DNA from: Nageia nagi
Lineage: Eukaryota > Pinophyta
DNA: 64,000 bases
Direction of reading: 5' to 3'
Assembly: GCA_050084985.1 (NCBI GenBank)
Contig: JBITNC010000001.1
Location: 173,910,001-173,974,000 of the forward strand
The position numbers and the translations under genes are program-made. Shown in pieces: positions 45,895-58,129 of the stretch (positions are counted from its first letter, which is position 1; each line of letters begins with the position of its first letter). Below the pieces are notes generated by a model. It saw nothing but the letters and a program-made list of their open reading frames with translations. It was not told the DNA's origin and did not search any database.

Positions 45895-47314
45895 TGAATA
45901 TTTTGAGTTTTAGAGAAAAAATATTTGATATTGACAAAAGATTAAAGGATGGAAGAGTTGGCAACTATAGTTTTTATGTTCAACCTTTAAGAAAGATAGG
46001 CTAATGAACTTGTAGAATTTGACAAAGATAAATTGATAAAAATACAAAGTATTAGAAATATATAAAAGGAAAATTTCCAATGATTATTCAAAAATTTTAA
46101 TATAATGAGAATAACTATATATATTTACTTCAAAATTTAAGGTTGCTAGGTTGCAATTTGGTCGCTAAGAGAACCCTAACATGTAACTGGTCACCAAAGA
46201 GTCATGATTTCACTAAGAATAACCTATAAAAAATTATGTAGTGTTATATAAAATTAGAAAGGTGGAAATGACTAATTTATAATGTATAAATAACAATCTC
46301 AAAAGTATTTTTCAATCTATATCAATTTATAATGACATACAAGGTACTCACTAGATTGATAGTGCTAAAAGAAGATATTGAAAAAGTGGCAAGTTGTAAT
46401 CAAAGGTTATATTGTTATATATGGATGGAAAGGGGAAAAAGTATAATTTTAAATAATGGAATATTCATAAATATTGGATCAAGGAAAACATGGGAAAATT
46501 TAGGTGGAAGTAAATGTATTCACATTTTACTACTGAGGAAGTCTAGGTGAGTGCACTATGGGAATTATTGATGGTGGTGGTGACTTCCATACAAAGAATA
46601 GAAAATATTATATGGTTGTAAATTTATTTGAAATTAACATTAAAAATAAAAGTAACCACCTAAAATACATGGCTAGAACTAAATTTATAACCCCCCAAAA
46701 GAAAATTGGTCTAAAATAGGGCAGTTTATGTTAACAATAATTATCTCCAAATCTAGTACATAAAATGAAAAACAAATGAGTACCCACTAGGATAAAATAC
46801 CAAAATATACATGAATATAACATTTTTGTAGCTTAAAACCTAATATATAACATTAAATATTTGATTACTTGATCATAACAACATCACAAAATAGGAATGC
46901 AAGGAAAAAGTTGTAAAACATTTTCTCTTGCTATTACTATCTAAAATGAATACATGAATGCCAAAATACTTTATAATAAAGGAAAATGTCCCTTTTATAT
47001 GCATTGTTCAAAAGGAATGAGTGATTAATACTCTAAGTAAAATCTAATGAAAATACAAGTTCTGCCCAATTAATTTATGCACTTTACTGTAGAAAAGATG
47101 AAAAACCATGTTTTACAGTGGTAAGGACTAAGGAAGCATTAAACTTCCATCTAGAAGCTTGCAACATTAATATAGAATCATGTTACACATTAATGGTGGG
47201 TAATTTAGGTCCTTGAGCTAAGCTGCATGTTACCATGGTAGGAGTGTGGATTCAAATGCGATAACATGACATCATAAAATTCAAAAATACAAACCATGGA
47301 TATGTTGTGTCTCA
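45895..47314 (-). repeat. 5' LTR of element F
   Basis: About 1420 bp, homologous to 43880-45361. Minus start TGAGACACAAC. Clearly diverged from its partner, so the insertion is old. The frame 46332-46550 is a chance reading. Confidence 0.75.
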
Positions 47315-47454
47315 ACTTTACCCTTTCTTTTAAAGAATCCTTGTGGCTAAATTTTTTATTTTAAATAAATCCTTCTCATATATACCTATTTCCCTTTTTA
47401 TTACCTTCAGTATGTAGAAGAAAAGAGTTTTATCCCAAGGAATGTTTTGAATGA

Positions 47455-47990
47455 AAAATAAGCACTATCAGATAAGAATACATGCAATTGGTAAGGTTTT
47501 ATTTAATCAGGTAAGGATAGAATTAGTTGGGTAAGAATACTCACCATAGTATAAGAGAATTTGTTATTAGTTAAGGCTACTCAATATTAGATAAGTATTA
47601 ATTTCATCAGATAGGGTTGATTAGATAAGGAATACTCACCATTGGATAAGGTTAGTCCCCATCTAGTAAGCATATTTATCATTAGCTAATCATAGTGCTT
47701 GTTGGGTAAGGTTCTCTACTATTGGATAAGAGGTGTTATGGTTGGATGCATCCCTTCTTCATTGAACATGGTTAATGTGCATCAAATAAGAGGTTCTTTT
47801 ATCGGGTAAGGTTAATATTTTTTGAATAATATTTTTTTTGTCAAGTAAATATATAAGTTATCATATAAGTTGTTGTGTTAGATGGAAATATCATTTTTTT
47901 TGTCGAATAAGGTCAAGTCATGATAGAAGGGAAAATGTATTTTTATCAAATAACTACAAGTCACATCAGGTAGGGATTCCTTTATTAGAT
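47455..47990. repeat. Degenerate minisatellite with GGATAAGG core
   Basis: About twenty loose units of 22-30 bp with the core (A/T)T(T/C)(G/A)G(A/G)TAAGG, several followed by (A/T)ACTCACCAT. Examples: ATTGGATAAGGTTAGTC, TTGGGTAAGGTTCTC, ATCGGGTAAGGTTAAT. No gene is in it. Confidence 0.65.
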
Positions 47991-48339
47991 GAGTTGGATA
48001 ATTTCCAAGATGGATCATATCAGGATAAAAATGGGTGAGTTATTTTGATTGCAACTATTGAGAATAAGCATTTTGTCATGATTTTTGAGAGAATTGGCAC
48101 ATGCCAATAATAAATGGAAGCTAAATCAATATCAAAAATCCAATTTTTATGCAATAAGAAACATACACATTTCTATTAGCTCTACTACATGTGAGGTGAT
48201 TTTCATACAATATTTAGAAAGGAAGATCAATATGAATTGACAATCATCATTTTGAACAACAATAATACTTAAGATGTTCAAGAGTATATTTTCTTTGGTG
48301 CAGTTAGAAAAGGATCATAGTTACAGTCATGTTTGAAGA
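47991..48339. other. No gene recognised
   Basis: AT-rich spacer with no repeat or coding pattern that I can name. Confidence 0.35.
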
Positions 48340-50180
48340 TATAAACTTTTATATTTAATAGGTCACTAATACATTATGGAGGATTTTGATATTTTTAGAT
48401 TAGAGCCCCATCATGAGTCTCATGGATCCCATTTATTAGAAATCCTAATCAAAGTAACATTAAAACCAAGAATGTAGGCTCTAATGATTGATGAAGAAAT
48501 AAAGGAATTTCAGATGAGACCAATTTCCTGCCTGCAGGAGATTAGAGACATGCCTGATATAAATCTACAGGAGATCAAATTAGTATTCAAGAGCATAAAG
48601 ACATGAAATTCTATTATGGATAACCTTGAAAATTTTAATTTGGACTCTATTGCTAAGAAGATAATATTCCCAAAGGTACTCCATAGCCCTAATCTCATGT
48701 ATTGGCTAATCTAAGCCTATTATACAATTGATAGGACTTTTATGAAAATAAATGGTGATACAGTATTCTCCCTACATGTGAGATATTTCAAGAGGGTATT
48801 TCACTAGAAATTGGATTATGTGCCAATTGATCTATCAGTTATTTTACAAGAAAATGATCATTATATAGCCAATGATTGGTCATATACTTTTCATTTCACA
48901 CATTTTTTTCATTCCCAAAATCCAATGTGAAATCAAATTCTACTTCATGCATAACAATGATACAAATGCTTTTAGGTATTAAGGATAAGTTGTTGGTTAA
49001 AAAATATTTATTTGCTCTCATGCATATCAGTAGCACTAGAGGAAGGAAAAAGAGATTTGATTAGAGTACATGGATCTATGATAAAATGCATAAAGCATTT
49101 ATTGAGTTAAAGAGGGCTATTGGATAAGATGATTTGATATTTCTTAGGTTCTCATATTATTCCATCCTCATATTTTTTGTTAGGGTAATTACCAAAAGAA
49201 ACTTTATACATGCTAGAAGCTATATAGGATGATTGTATTTAGGGTATGATGAAGAATATTCACCAAACTATGAGTTCTAGGGGTAGGAGATATTTTTATT
49301 CACATGTGGTTCCACAATTACATATTGTTATAAAATTAATACCACTACCATGTATCAAAAAAGCTTTGGTTGATTTTACTCCAGGTATTGGGGAATATTT
49401 TTTCATAGAGGATTTTTCTTATATAAGAGTATATGGGTTGAAACTTCTACCTAAGGATCTCCTAGTACAATGTCTTGTTTCCTTAAACATGTTGGAATTA
49501 GATAATTTACTAAAGATGCTAAAATTAAAATCATGAAGAAATTTAAGAATCTTCCATGGTTGAAGTTGCCTTGCAAGTTTGGTTTTTATCTATTCAATTC
49601 TCATTTATCATTGGATAACTCTATTATTGATATGGATAAGTTTTGTTTGAACAAGATAACATGGAGGCCTTCTGATTCACATAATTGTTATCAAAGGCTT
49701 ATGGGTGGTATCAATATTCTTACATCTATCATATATATTAATGACTATTTTGAGGATGAGTTAGCCCAGGCCGTTAGAGTAGGAAGTGGACTAAATAAAG
49801 TTTGGAGATGATTCTTAGAAGAAGATAGAAATTATACAATGAAGGGGAAAGTTGGAAATTATATTTATTCATTAAGGATATGTAGAAATGAAATGTATGT
49901 AATTTTGGTACCATTTTCAGGAAATGACATAGAGCTCTTGTCAAGAAAAATAGTTAAGCATGAAGATACATACTGGTATGATTATGAAGAAATCTAATTT
50001 ATGGAAATTACAATGCCCTCCAACCAATGAAAATCTAATATTTAAATTAATTTTTTCAACAACTTGTGAATTTAAAAGGAGAAATATTTTCTTTTTAATT
50101 TTGTTGTTTTGTGAAAGAATCACATTAGTTATTTTGGAAAAAGGAAAATTTATTTTTATTTCAAAAATAAGACTATAGAG
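48340..50180 (+). pseudogene. Unknown ORF remnant
   Basis: Plus-strand open stretches with real-gene character: 49246-49536 (RYFYSHVVPQLHIVIKLIP, FTPGIGEYFFIEDFSYIRVY, GLKLLPKDLLVQCLVSLNML) and, one frame over, 49533-49811 (PWLKLPCKFGFYLFNSHLSL, FCLNKITWRPSDSHN, YINDYFEDELAQAVRVG). Weaker coding-like sequence continues to about 49990 (GNDIELLSRKIVKHEDTYWY). The two frames overlap by four bases at 49533-49536, so one indel may have split one gene. I do not recognise the family; context suggests a transposon-borne gene. Confidence 0.45.
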
Positions 50181-52008
50181 TGATCTATATAAAGAAGGAG
50201 GAGGCTTGGATGAGGATATTTTATTAGTTTTTCAAGCTAGCTAGGTACATTTGCTTTCCATTCTAGGGTTTTTATGAGTTTGTTCAATCTTTTCCATATA
50301 TTTTTCTTCATTATTTCTAAAGCATATATCATGTGGATTTTTAGGAAATGTTCCAGAGAAGCATGTTATGATGTAGTCCATCTTGAACCTAGCTCTCAAG
50401 TAGTGTAGGTTAGGTAGAAGCATTTTTTCCAAGGATTATCATATTATTTGGGCAATCTACTATGATTGTAATCAAAGAATATATTGAATGTTATATCAAG
50501 TTTTTGTGCAATATTATGGTATTTGGTTACAATATTTCAAGGGTGTTTCCTTTGTTATATTTTCATGAGATTATGTGATGTGTTATTATCCATGCTTAAT
50601 TTATTATTATAACTATCAAATAGTGAATAAACACTTCTTCTACATTATTTAGTACATGACTTTCACAATATGTGTTGATTGAGTGATTGAAAATGGGTCC
50701 AATCTTCTTCTTTGTTCTTTTTTAATGTTTGTTAAACTCTATGATGCAATGGATAAGGCATTAGTATACAATTTATTTAGGTTGATTAGAGGTATCAATT
50801 CATTCTCTCTTTAAGAAATTGTTTTTTCCCTTTTGAGTTGAATAAAAATTGATGATCTCAAAGCTTAACATGCTATATCTAGTAGAGATCGATCAATAGG
50901 GGTTACAATCCCAAGTTGATTGATACATCAATAGGTCTAGTTTCATTATCATATGATTTAGACTATCTAAAATAGATGCTATAACCAAATAATCTCATAT
51001 ACCTATTGATACATGGGAGGATTAACACTTAATGACATTCATTTGAAGATATAATTCAAAGAGGTGTTAATCTTTGTCACAAGAAGATCATTACGATCTT
51101 TAACTTATTTAAAGGATGTGTTGAAAATTATTTGGATATGAATATAAGGGGTAAAGATTACAATTTTTAAAATTTATCTTGATATCCTTCTATGTGTTTA
51201 GTCTTACCTTTTGATAGTTCCTTAATTCCACCCTTAATGTCCTCTATAGAGAAAACATTTTTTTTTATATAAATGAAAATGTTATATCTTGTAAAATGTC
51301 CTTTATATTTTGAGGGAATATATATAAGGATTTAGAGATAATAGTTTCAACTATTTATGTCAATTTGATGTTCAATTACCATTTTTTAAGGTAAAACAAA
51401 TTAATTTTTTTGGATCATGTTTACATAGGTCAACAAGCTTTTCTTGTTGTTAATTAAAAAATGCCTATTCCTTATATTTAAATAAGATCCTATATTCTTT
51501 CAATTTTAGTATTTATCCATTTTAAATATAAAAAATAATAATAATAAATATAAAATATATATTTAAAATAATAAAATGTGTACAAGGTAATAACACAATT
51601 ATTATATCATGAACAAAATTCATGATGAACAACAATATGACATAGACGTTAAATTTAGACCATCTTTATTCACAATTGTGGTGAATCAACACACAATATT
51701 ATTTTAGATATTTAAAATAGGATTTTTCATAAACTAAAAATCAAATTTAGGTTTATGCCCTCCTTTGGGCATGTGGTGGTGGAAATTGAAACTAACTAGT
51801 CCATAGGAGAAGACAAAAATGAATGAGAATGAATACTACCTTGAATAATACCATGATAATAGCTTGGACCTCCATATTTTAAGCTACTCTCCTATCCTAT
51901 TTTTGATTTGGTTGTGGAAATAATCATAAATAATTGAGGGAAACTAAGGGAAAAATAAATAGATTTGTAATGATAGAGAGAAATAACTACAAACATATTA
52001 TAGATTAA
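50181..52008. other. No gene recognised, except a tRNA-like fragment
   Basis: AT-rich sequence. Only the tRNA-like fragment near 50738 stands out. Confidence 0.4.
50738..50807 (+). pseudogene. tRNA-like fragment (Arg-type D arm) or SINE head
   Basis: ATGATGCAATGGATAAGGCA resembles the D-arm and A box of plant tRNA-Arg, and GGTATCAATTC 29 bases later resembles a B box (GGTTCGAATC). The acceptor ends do not pair well, so it is not a working tRNA gene. Confidence 0.35.
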
Positions 52009-52298
52009 GCATTGTCAACTAAAAATATATCATAGAATCATCATCAGATCATTAAGAAATCATTGAGTTCTTAATTACCTAAGCACAAAAGGGATTAGAA
52101 TAATCATATTGAGTGTTTAATACCCCAAGTGAAAAAGGGATTATAATAATCAAGCATTTTCAACTAAAAATATATCATAGAATCATCATCATATCATTAA
52201 GCAATCATTGAGTGCTTAATTCCCTAAGAACAAAAGGGATTAGAATAATCATATTGAGTTCTTAATACCCCAAGTGAAAAAGGGATTAGAACAATCAT
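52009..52298. repeat. Tandem duplication of about 145 bp
   Basis: 52009-52152 and 52153-52298 both read GCATT(G/T)TCAACTAAAAATA, then ATCATAGAATCATCATC, ATTGAGT(T/G)CTTAATT and two copies of AAAAGGGATTA(G/T)AA(T/C)AATCA. The sub-unit AGTG..TAAT.CCC..A..AAAAGGGATTA recurs with a 55 bp step. Confidence 0.75.
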
Positions 52299-52949
52299 AT
52301 CAAGTGCATAATGCCCCAAATATGAAATAGATGGACAATCATCATGGGGTTCCCATGATATTTACTCTTTTACCAAGTACTACAAGGTTTACATAATTAT
52401 CAAAGAGCAATCATAATATCATTAAGAATCATCATAATATAATCAATGAAATATCAAATACTAATCTTATAAAAATATGAGAATAAATGAAATTGCTAAA
52501 ATAAGGTACAATAAAACATACTTGTACCTACCTTTGGCAATTACCATCTTGATTATCTTTTATTATAAATGAAAAAATCTAGAATAAATCCTACATGCTT
52601 ATGTGGAAAGGAACCAAAAAAAAAGTAGAAAATTTGAGTAGAAAATCCTCTCATATGTCATGTGATGACATATGACTCTCAAAAGAAATTACCTCTACAA
52701 ATTTGCCTAAAGAGTAATAGTAACATATAAAACCTTATTATAGTTTTTAACATTCTTCATTGGAAGAAATTTGAAATGGCATAAGGTGGGAAAGGGAGCA
52801 AACAAGCTTCTAGAGCACCTGGATGAGTTGAAGGGATAAGGGGAGGTTAAAGGGATAGAGAAGGATTGAATCTAATAAATAATCATCCCCAAAAAGGAAT
52901 TAGAGAGGAGGTTGAAGGAATTATTTATATGAAAGTTGAAGTCACCCCT

Positions 52950-54200
52950 TTTCTAAACATCGAGGAATGAGTTAGTCGATAGGACTCTTGGAGAAATGCA
53001 AAATTATGTGGTTGGTAAGTTTACAGGTCAATGGTTGGATCTATCATCTCTAAAGGACTAGGAAGTAGAAATATGGGACTTGTAAGGCAAGGTAAGCTTT
53101 TCCATCTTGCCAAAAGGTTTTTTTGCAATGTACTTTGAGATAGAAAATGACTTATCACATGTACTATATGATGGTTCATGGTTTATGGGCAACTCAAGCT
53201 TATTTGCAAAATAATGGTATGATGCCTTTAATATGTTAATGAAAAACATTGCAACAATCCTAGTGTGGGTGCAATTATTTGGCCTTCCTTGACATCTTTG
53301 GAGCCTAAAAATAGTGAGATTAATAGGATAATCCATTAGGGAATTTATCAAAACAACTGATAATTTTGAGATAAAATAGAACACACTCACTACAAAAAAT
53401 TTTATTAAAATGAATGTTCATGAGCCTTTTCTAGTAGATATCAAGATCAATACTAAATTAGGGTAATGGATACAAATGTTGGATTATGAGAGAATCCCCT
53501 TTAGGTGCAAGTGATGAAGATAAATAGGTCACTTGGCTTCTTGTTATCCTATGAACCAAGAGGCAAAGCTAAACTTTTGCAATATATGTAAGAACCTTGG
53601 TCATGTGGATAAAGACTATAAAGAAAAGAATAAGAAACCTTTATAAAAAGGTAGAATCAGAAACCTATTAAGAATGGAGGGGAAAGTTTGACTTAACTTG
53701 TAGATAGTGAAAGGGATGTTAGGGAAGAGTTTCAAGGAAACACCTCTGGATCAACCCAAGTTCAGGAGACCCCATTGAAAAGCCCTTCTTCCTCCAAACT
53801 CTTTTGTAGCCATGGAAAAAAAAGGTTTAAAATAATTTGAAAATGAAATCCTCTCTCAAGTTAATGAAATGCATTAGAATGTAGAATATGAGGATACCCA
53901 AGAGGGAGAGATTAATGATATGTTGAAATTCAAGAGGAAGGACAAAACTTACAGCGAAAGATCCTAATGATGTTAATCTAAATGTTGATCCTTCTATAGA
54001 TTCAAAATAGGGTAAAGTTAGAAAAGAAAAATAGTCCTCCAAAGATAATAATAAAGAGAATGGCATTCCCAACTCCAAGCCTTAGGTTAACACAAGGAGA
54101 ACAATAGAGTATGGAAAAGCTCCAATATCCTTATCTTGTAAGAAACTAAAGTAAAAGAACACCAGCAAAGTAGCTCCAAATAAAAGAATTGGAGAAACTC
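52950..54200 (+). pseudogene. LINE ORF1: DUF4283-like domain plus zinc knuckles
   Basis: Nucleic-acid-binding protein of plant L1 elements. In order: VVGKFTGQWLDL, GKVSFSILPKGFFAMYFEIE, HVLYDGSWFMGNSSLF, VWVQLFGLP, HLWSLKIVRLIG, SIREFIKTTDNFEIK, NTLTTKNFIKMNV, EPFLVDIKINTKLG, YERIPFRCK: the DUF4283 fold and its usual successor. Then a zinc knuckle (C..IGHLASCYP with stops) and a second (FCNICKNLGHVDKDY, last Cys lost). The rest is charged. About ten stops, many TAG. Confidence 0.8.
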
Positions 54201-54229
54201 AAGATTAGAAACTATCAATATGGTTGAGA

Positions 54230-57200
54230 AGTCAAGTGGTCTTATTATTTTGTAGAACTTAGCCTTGATGAATATTCAAATACTTTCTTATGATTCTAGA
54301 TGATGTATTACAGTTAGAGTTGAATATATCCAAAGTAAGTTCTATTTCTTTCTTTCAAATATATATTCTCCCAATGTGCTAAGCAAAAGGAAAATGTTCT
54401 AGGATTTTTTGAAGGGGAATAGAAGAAGTTTTGGTGCAAAACCATGGCTTCTTGGTGGGGATTTTAATAATCCATTAAATTTCAAAAATAAATACGAAGG
54501 AAGAGTAACTTTTACGAGAGGTATGCTAGATCTAAAATATTTCCTAAATGAAGAAAGGTTGATTAAATTACCTCTTAAAGGTCACAAATACACCTAGTAT
54601 AATAGAAGGATTGGAAAGAACTTCATTCAAAGAAGGTTGGATGAGATGGTCTACTCACCAAGGTGGCTAGATAAGTATTAAAACTCTAATCTTACTTCCC
54701 TATCAATGTTTGCCTCATATCACTATCCATTGAGATTAAGCATGGAACCAAGATAGAAAAAGAATGCCCCATTTAGATTTAAATTTATGTGGATGACTCA
54801 TCCAGAGTTCAAAGAAAATCTAAAAACCTAGTGGAACCAAGATATTCAAGGAACAACCATGTTTATAATACATTAGAAACTAAAGGAAGTCAAGGTAAAG
54901 TTAAAGAAGTGGAATAAAGAAGTGTTTGGAAATTTGGAAGAGAGGAAAAGAGTAATTGAAATAGAAATGGAATTAATAGAGCATAATATTCTTAGGAATG
55001 GAAGGATCAAAGAGTTAGACAAATAAGAAAGAGATACTATGATTTATTCTTACAATATTATTACTCAAGAAGAGATGCATTAGAAGTAAAAGTTGAGGAT
55101 TTTGTGTCTTAAGAATGGGGATAGCAATACAACATTTTTTTAAGACCATGATTTTTCAAAGAAGAGGTTATAACAAGATTTTAGAGATGAGGAAAAAGAA
55201 CGATTAGCTAACTAAGAATGAGAATGAGATCAAAGAAGAAATAAATAGTTCCTATAAAACTCTTCTTAACAAGGGTCATAACCATAATAGGTTAGAAATA
55301 GAAAAGGTCTTAAAGTAAATTCCAAAGATTATTAGTAAAGAAACCAATGAAAAATTTACTGTAAAAACATCCAAAGAGGAGGTGAGGAAGGCTCTTTTTA
55401 CAATGCAAAGGGATAAAGCTCCTAGGCCAAATGGTTTCCCTACTAGCTTTTTCTAAGAAAACTAGGAAATTGTTAGAAATGAAGTTGTTAAAGTGGTAGG
55501 AGTGTTATTTAAGAAAGGTAAACTCTTAAAATCTTGGAATTATACATTTATTTTGCTCATTCTAAAAGTTACTACTACTAAGGAACCAAAGGACTACAAA
55601 CCTATAAGTTTATGTAATGTCCTTTATAAGATCATAACAAATATCTTGACAGAAAGAATGAAAGGATTTCTCCCTAGCATTATTTCAAAAGAACAAGATG
55701 GATTTATCAAGGGGAGGAAAATAACTAATTGAATTATACTCATGTATGAATTGCTACACTCTGTGAAAGTTAAAAAAGAGGAGGTGATGGTGATAAAATT
55801 GGATATGAAGAAAGCATATGATAGGGTTAATTGGTGCTTCTTAGATAAATTCCTAGATAAGTTTTGATTTGATCTTAAATGGAAAGAATGGGTAATGGAA
55901 TGTATCTCTAATCCCAAGTTTTCAGTTCTAATTAATGGTGAACCAAAGTGGTATTTTAATTCTCAAATATGTCTTCAGTAAGGAGATCCAATCTTCCCTT
56001 ATCTATTTATTATAATGGTTGAGGCTTTAGGGAGAACCATAAAACAAGCATAGCATGAATTGGTTCTAAACCAATGAGATCTTGTTTACCGATAACACAT
56101 CATCAATTTGTTGATGATATGATTCTAATAAGGCAAACACATGAGAAGGAAGTAAGGAATTTCAAAAAGATATTAAAACTCTACAAGAAAGCTTCACACC
56201 AAAGGATTAATTGGCATAAATTTGATCTATTTATGCCTTTTTCTAATGTAAAAAATAAATAAGAATTGTTAAAATCCTTGATTGCAAGGTTGGGGAATTA
56301 TCAATAAAGTACTTAGGAATGCCCTTGTTTATGGGAAGATTAAAGGCTAAGTTTTAAGATGTTGTTCTAGATAAGATAGATAAGAAACTTGTTGGCTGGA
56401 AAGGTAAGGTTCTAACCTATGCAGCTAGTCTTATTTTGATTAAGAATACTCTCAGTAGTATCCCTTTGTATAGTGTATGTATTTTTAAGATACCAATAAC
56501 AGTTACAAATGCGATAAATAATAAATGTAGGAAATTTCTTTAGAGTAATAATTCAAAATAGAGGAAATTTTCTTTGGTAAAATGGGATAAAGTTTACAAA
56601 GAAAAGCTAAAAGATGGTTTGGGTTTGAGAAAGATGAAATTATTAAATCAAGCTCGTAGTATGGAAAATTGCTATTAAAGAAGAAAGAGATTTGATTAAA
56701 GTGTGTAAAACTAAATATTTATATGATAATCAAATGCTTCGAATAGCAAACCCACCTTATGGTTCACCATTTTGGAATGGTTTTATGGATGTCCGACTTA
56801 TATTCCTCAATAACATTAAATGAAAGGTTGGAAGTGGAAATTTAGTTTACTTTTAGTAGGATGCTTGGATGAGAGAAAAACCCTTCATCTCTTATAAACA
56901 ATTTAAGAAAGAAGTAAATACATATATTAAAGATCACCTAGAATAGATGAAGGGTTATTTTAATAAGGAAATAGCAGGATGGTGGGCTAAACAATTGGGG
57001 AACAAACTTGGAATCCATATAAAAAAACTTGTCAAAGAGATAAAAGTATCTTATGGAAACCTAAATCAGGAAAAAAAATGGAGTGGAATGGAGTTTTTCA
57101 AGAAAAGTAGAGTACACAATGAAAGATGTAGTGAGATGTTTAAATAATGATATGGATGAAGTAGATAAGAACCTATTGAACAAGGTCTGGCTTAGAGGGT

Positions 57201-57690
57201 TGACCCCAAAATTTACCTTTTTCATTTGTCTTGTGATCCATAATAAGCTTAACATAGTACATAACTTGAATAAAAAAGGATTCCATTTACCAAATAGGTG
57301 TTTCCTTTGTTGTAAGGATGAAGAAACAATAATTCATTTATTTTTCCAATGTCCTTACTTTGAGAAAGTTTAGAATAATATGAGAGAATTGGTTGGTTTT
57401 TTAAGTTCATTACCAAAAATAGTCCAACAATTGATTATTCAATGGCCTCCAAATATAAAGGATAGAGGGAAAAGCATTATTTGGAACTCCTTCTTCTCTC
57501 ATACACTATGGCAGATCTAGAGAGAGAGAAACTTAAGATTATTTGAAGGTAAATAGAATGCAGCAAAAAAAGGTTTTTAAAATGGCTATAATCAAGGCAA
57601 GTGAAAATATCAAAGTGTACACCAAAGATAAAATTTATAATGCCATAAAAAAAATTAATAATAATTTAGAAGTGGAAGAGAATACTAATA
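54230..57690 (+). pseudogene. LINE ORF2: endonuclease, reverse transcriptase, zf-RVT
   Basis: Endonuclease end at 54409-54760: PWLLGGDFNNPL (the GDFN motif), GHKYT, then RRLDEMVYS and SYHYPL (decayed SDH motif). RT from about 55380: APRPNGFP, GKLLKSWNYTFILLI, KDYKPISLCNVLYKIITNIL, ISKEQDGFIKGRKI, VIKLDMKKAYDRVNW, LINGEP, and the catalytic FVDD at 56107-56118, which is intact. The zf-RVT domain lies at 57180-57370: VWLRGLTPKFTFFICLVIH, CFLCCKDEETIIHLFFQCPY. Stops and frameshifts throughout make it inactive. The N-terminal part of the endonuclease is not recognisable. Confidence 0.85.
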
Positions 57691-58129
57691 ATTAAAGAGG
57701 TTCCATTTTCCAATTTTTTAAAGTTTCTCCAGGTTTCATTCATGTTATGATGCTGAATTAATTAATGACTTAGGGTGTGACACATGTGTTTTTCCAAATT
57801 ACCCTATTAGTTGATCTCTTTTTAGTCTAATACCTGATACCTATGTCATCTTAATATGAGCTTTCCTTCCCTTATGCAATTTTCATTCAGATTTTTTATG
57901 TGACATATTGTAATATCTTTTCCAAGGTATGTTGGGGGATAGGTGGTAAGATCTTTCTTTGGTCTTCCTTGTACTGTGCATGCCTTGGATTTGTTTGAAA
58001 TTTTATGTGATGGATTATATGAGTTTTTAGCATGGATTCTTTTTTAATTAAGTTTTTGATATGAAATTTCCCCATTCTACCTCCATTACTATGGTCTATA
58101 GTAAAGCTCAAGTTGTTGATATCCTAGAG
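57691..58129. other. No gene recognised
   Basis: Spacer between LINE and the unknown ORF copy 2. The minus frame 58111-57896 has no support. Confidence 0.35.

Larger units (their letters stand above)
43880..47314 (-). mobile_element. Internally deleted Ty1/copia element (element F)
   Basis: Two long direct repeats, 43880-45361 and 45895-47314, flank only 533 bp of interior, which holds the end of copia RNase H, the polypurine tract next to the left LTR and the primer binding site next to the right LTR. Possible target duplication AGTTT (43875-43879) and ACTTT (47315-47319), one mismatch. So almost the whole of gag-pol was deleted while both priming sites stayed. Confidence 0.75.
52850..57690 (+). 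mobile_element. L1-type LINE, degenerate (element G)
   Basis: A plus-strand non-LTR element with ORF1 (about 52950-54200) and ORF2 (about 54230-57690). No target duplication or clear poly(A) tail was found; the 3' end near 57690 is set by the end of coding-like sequence. Confidence 0.8.
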
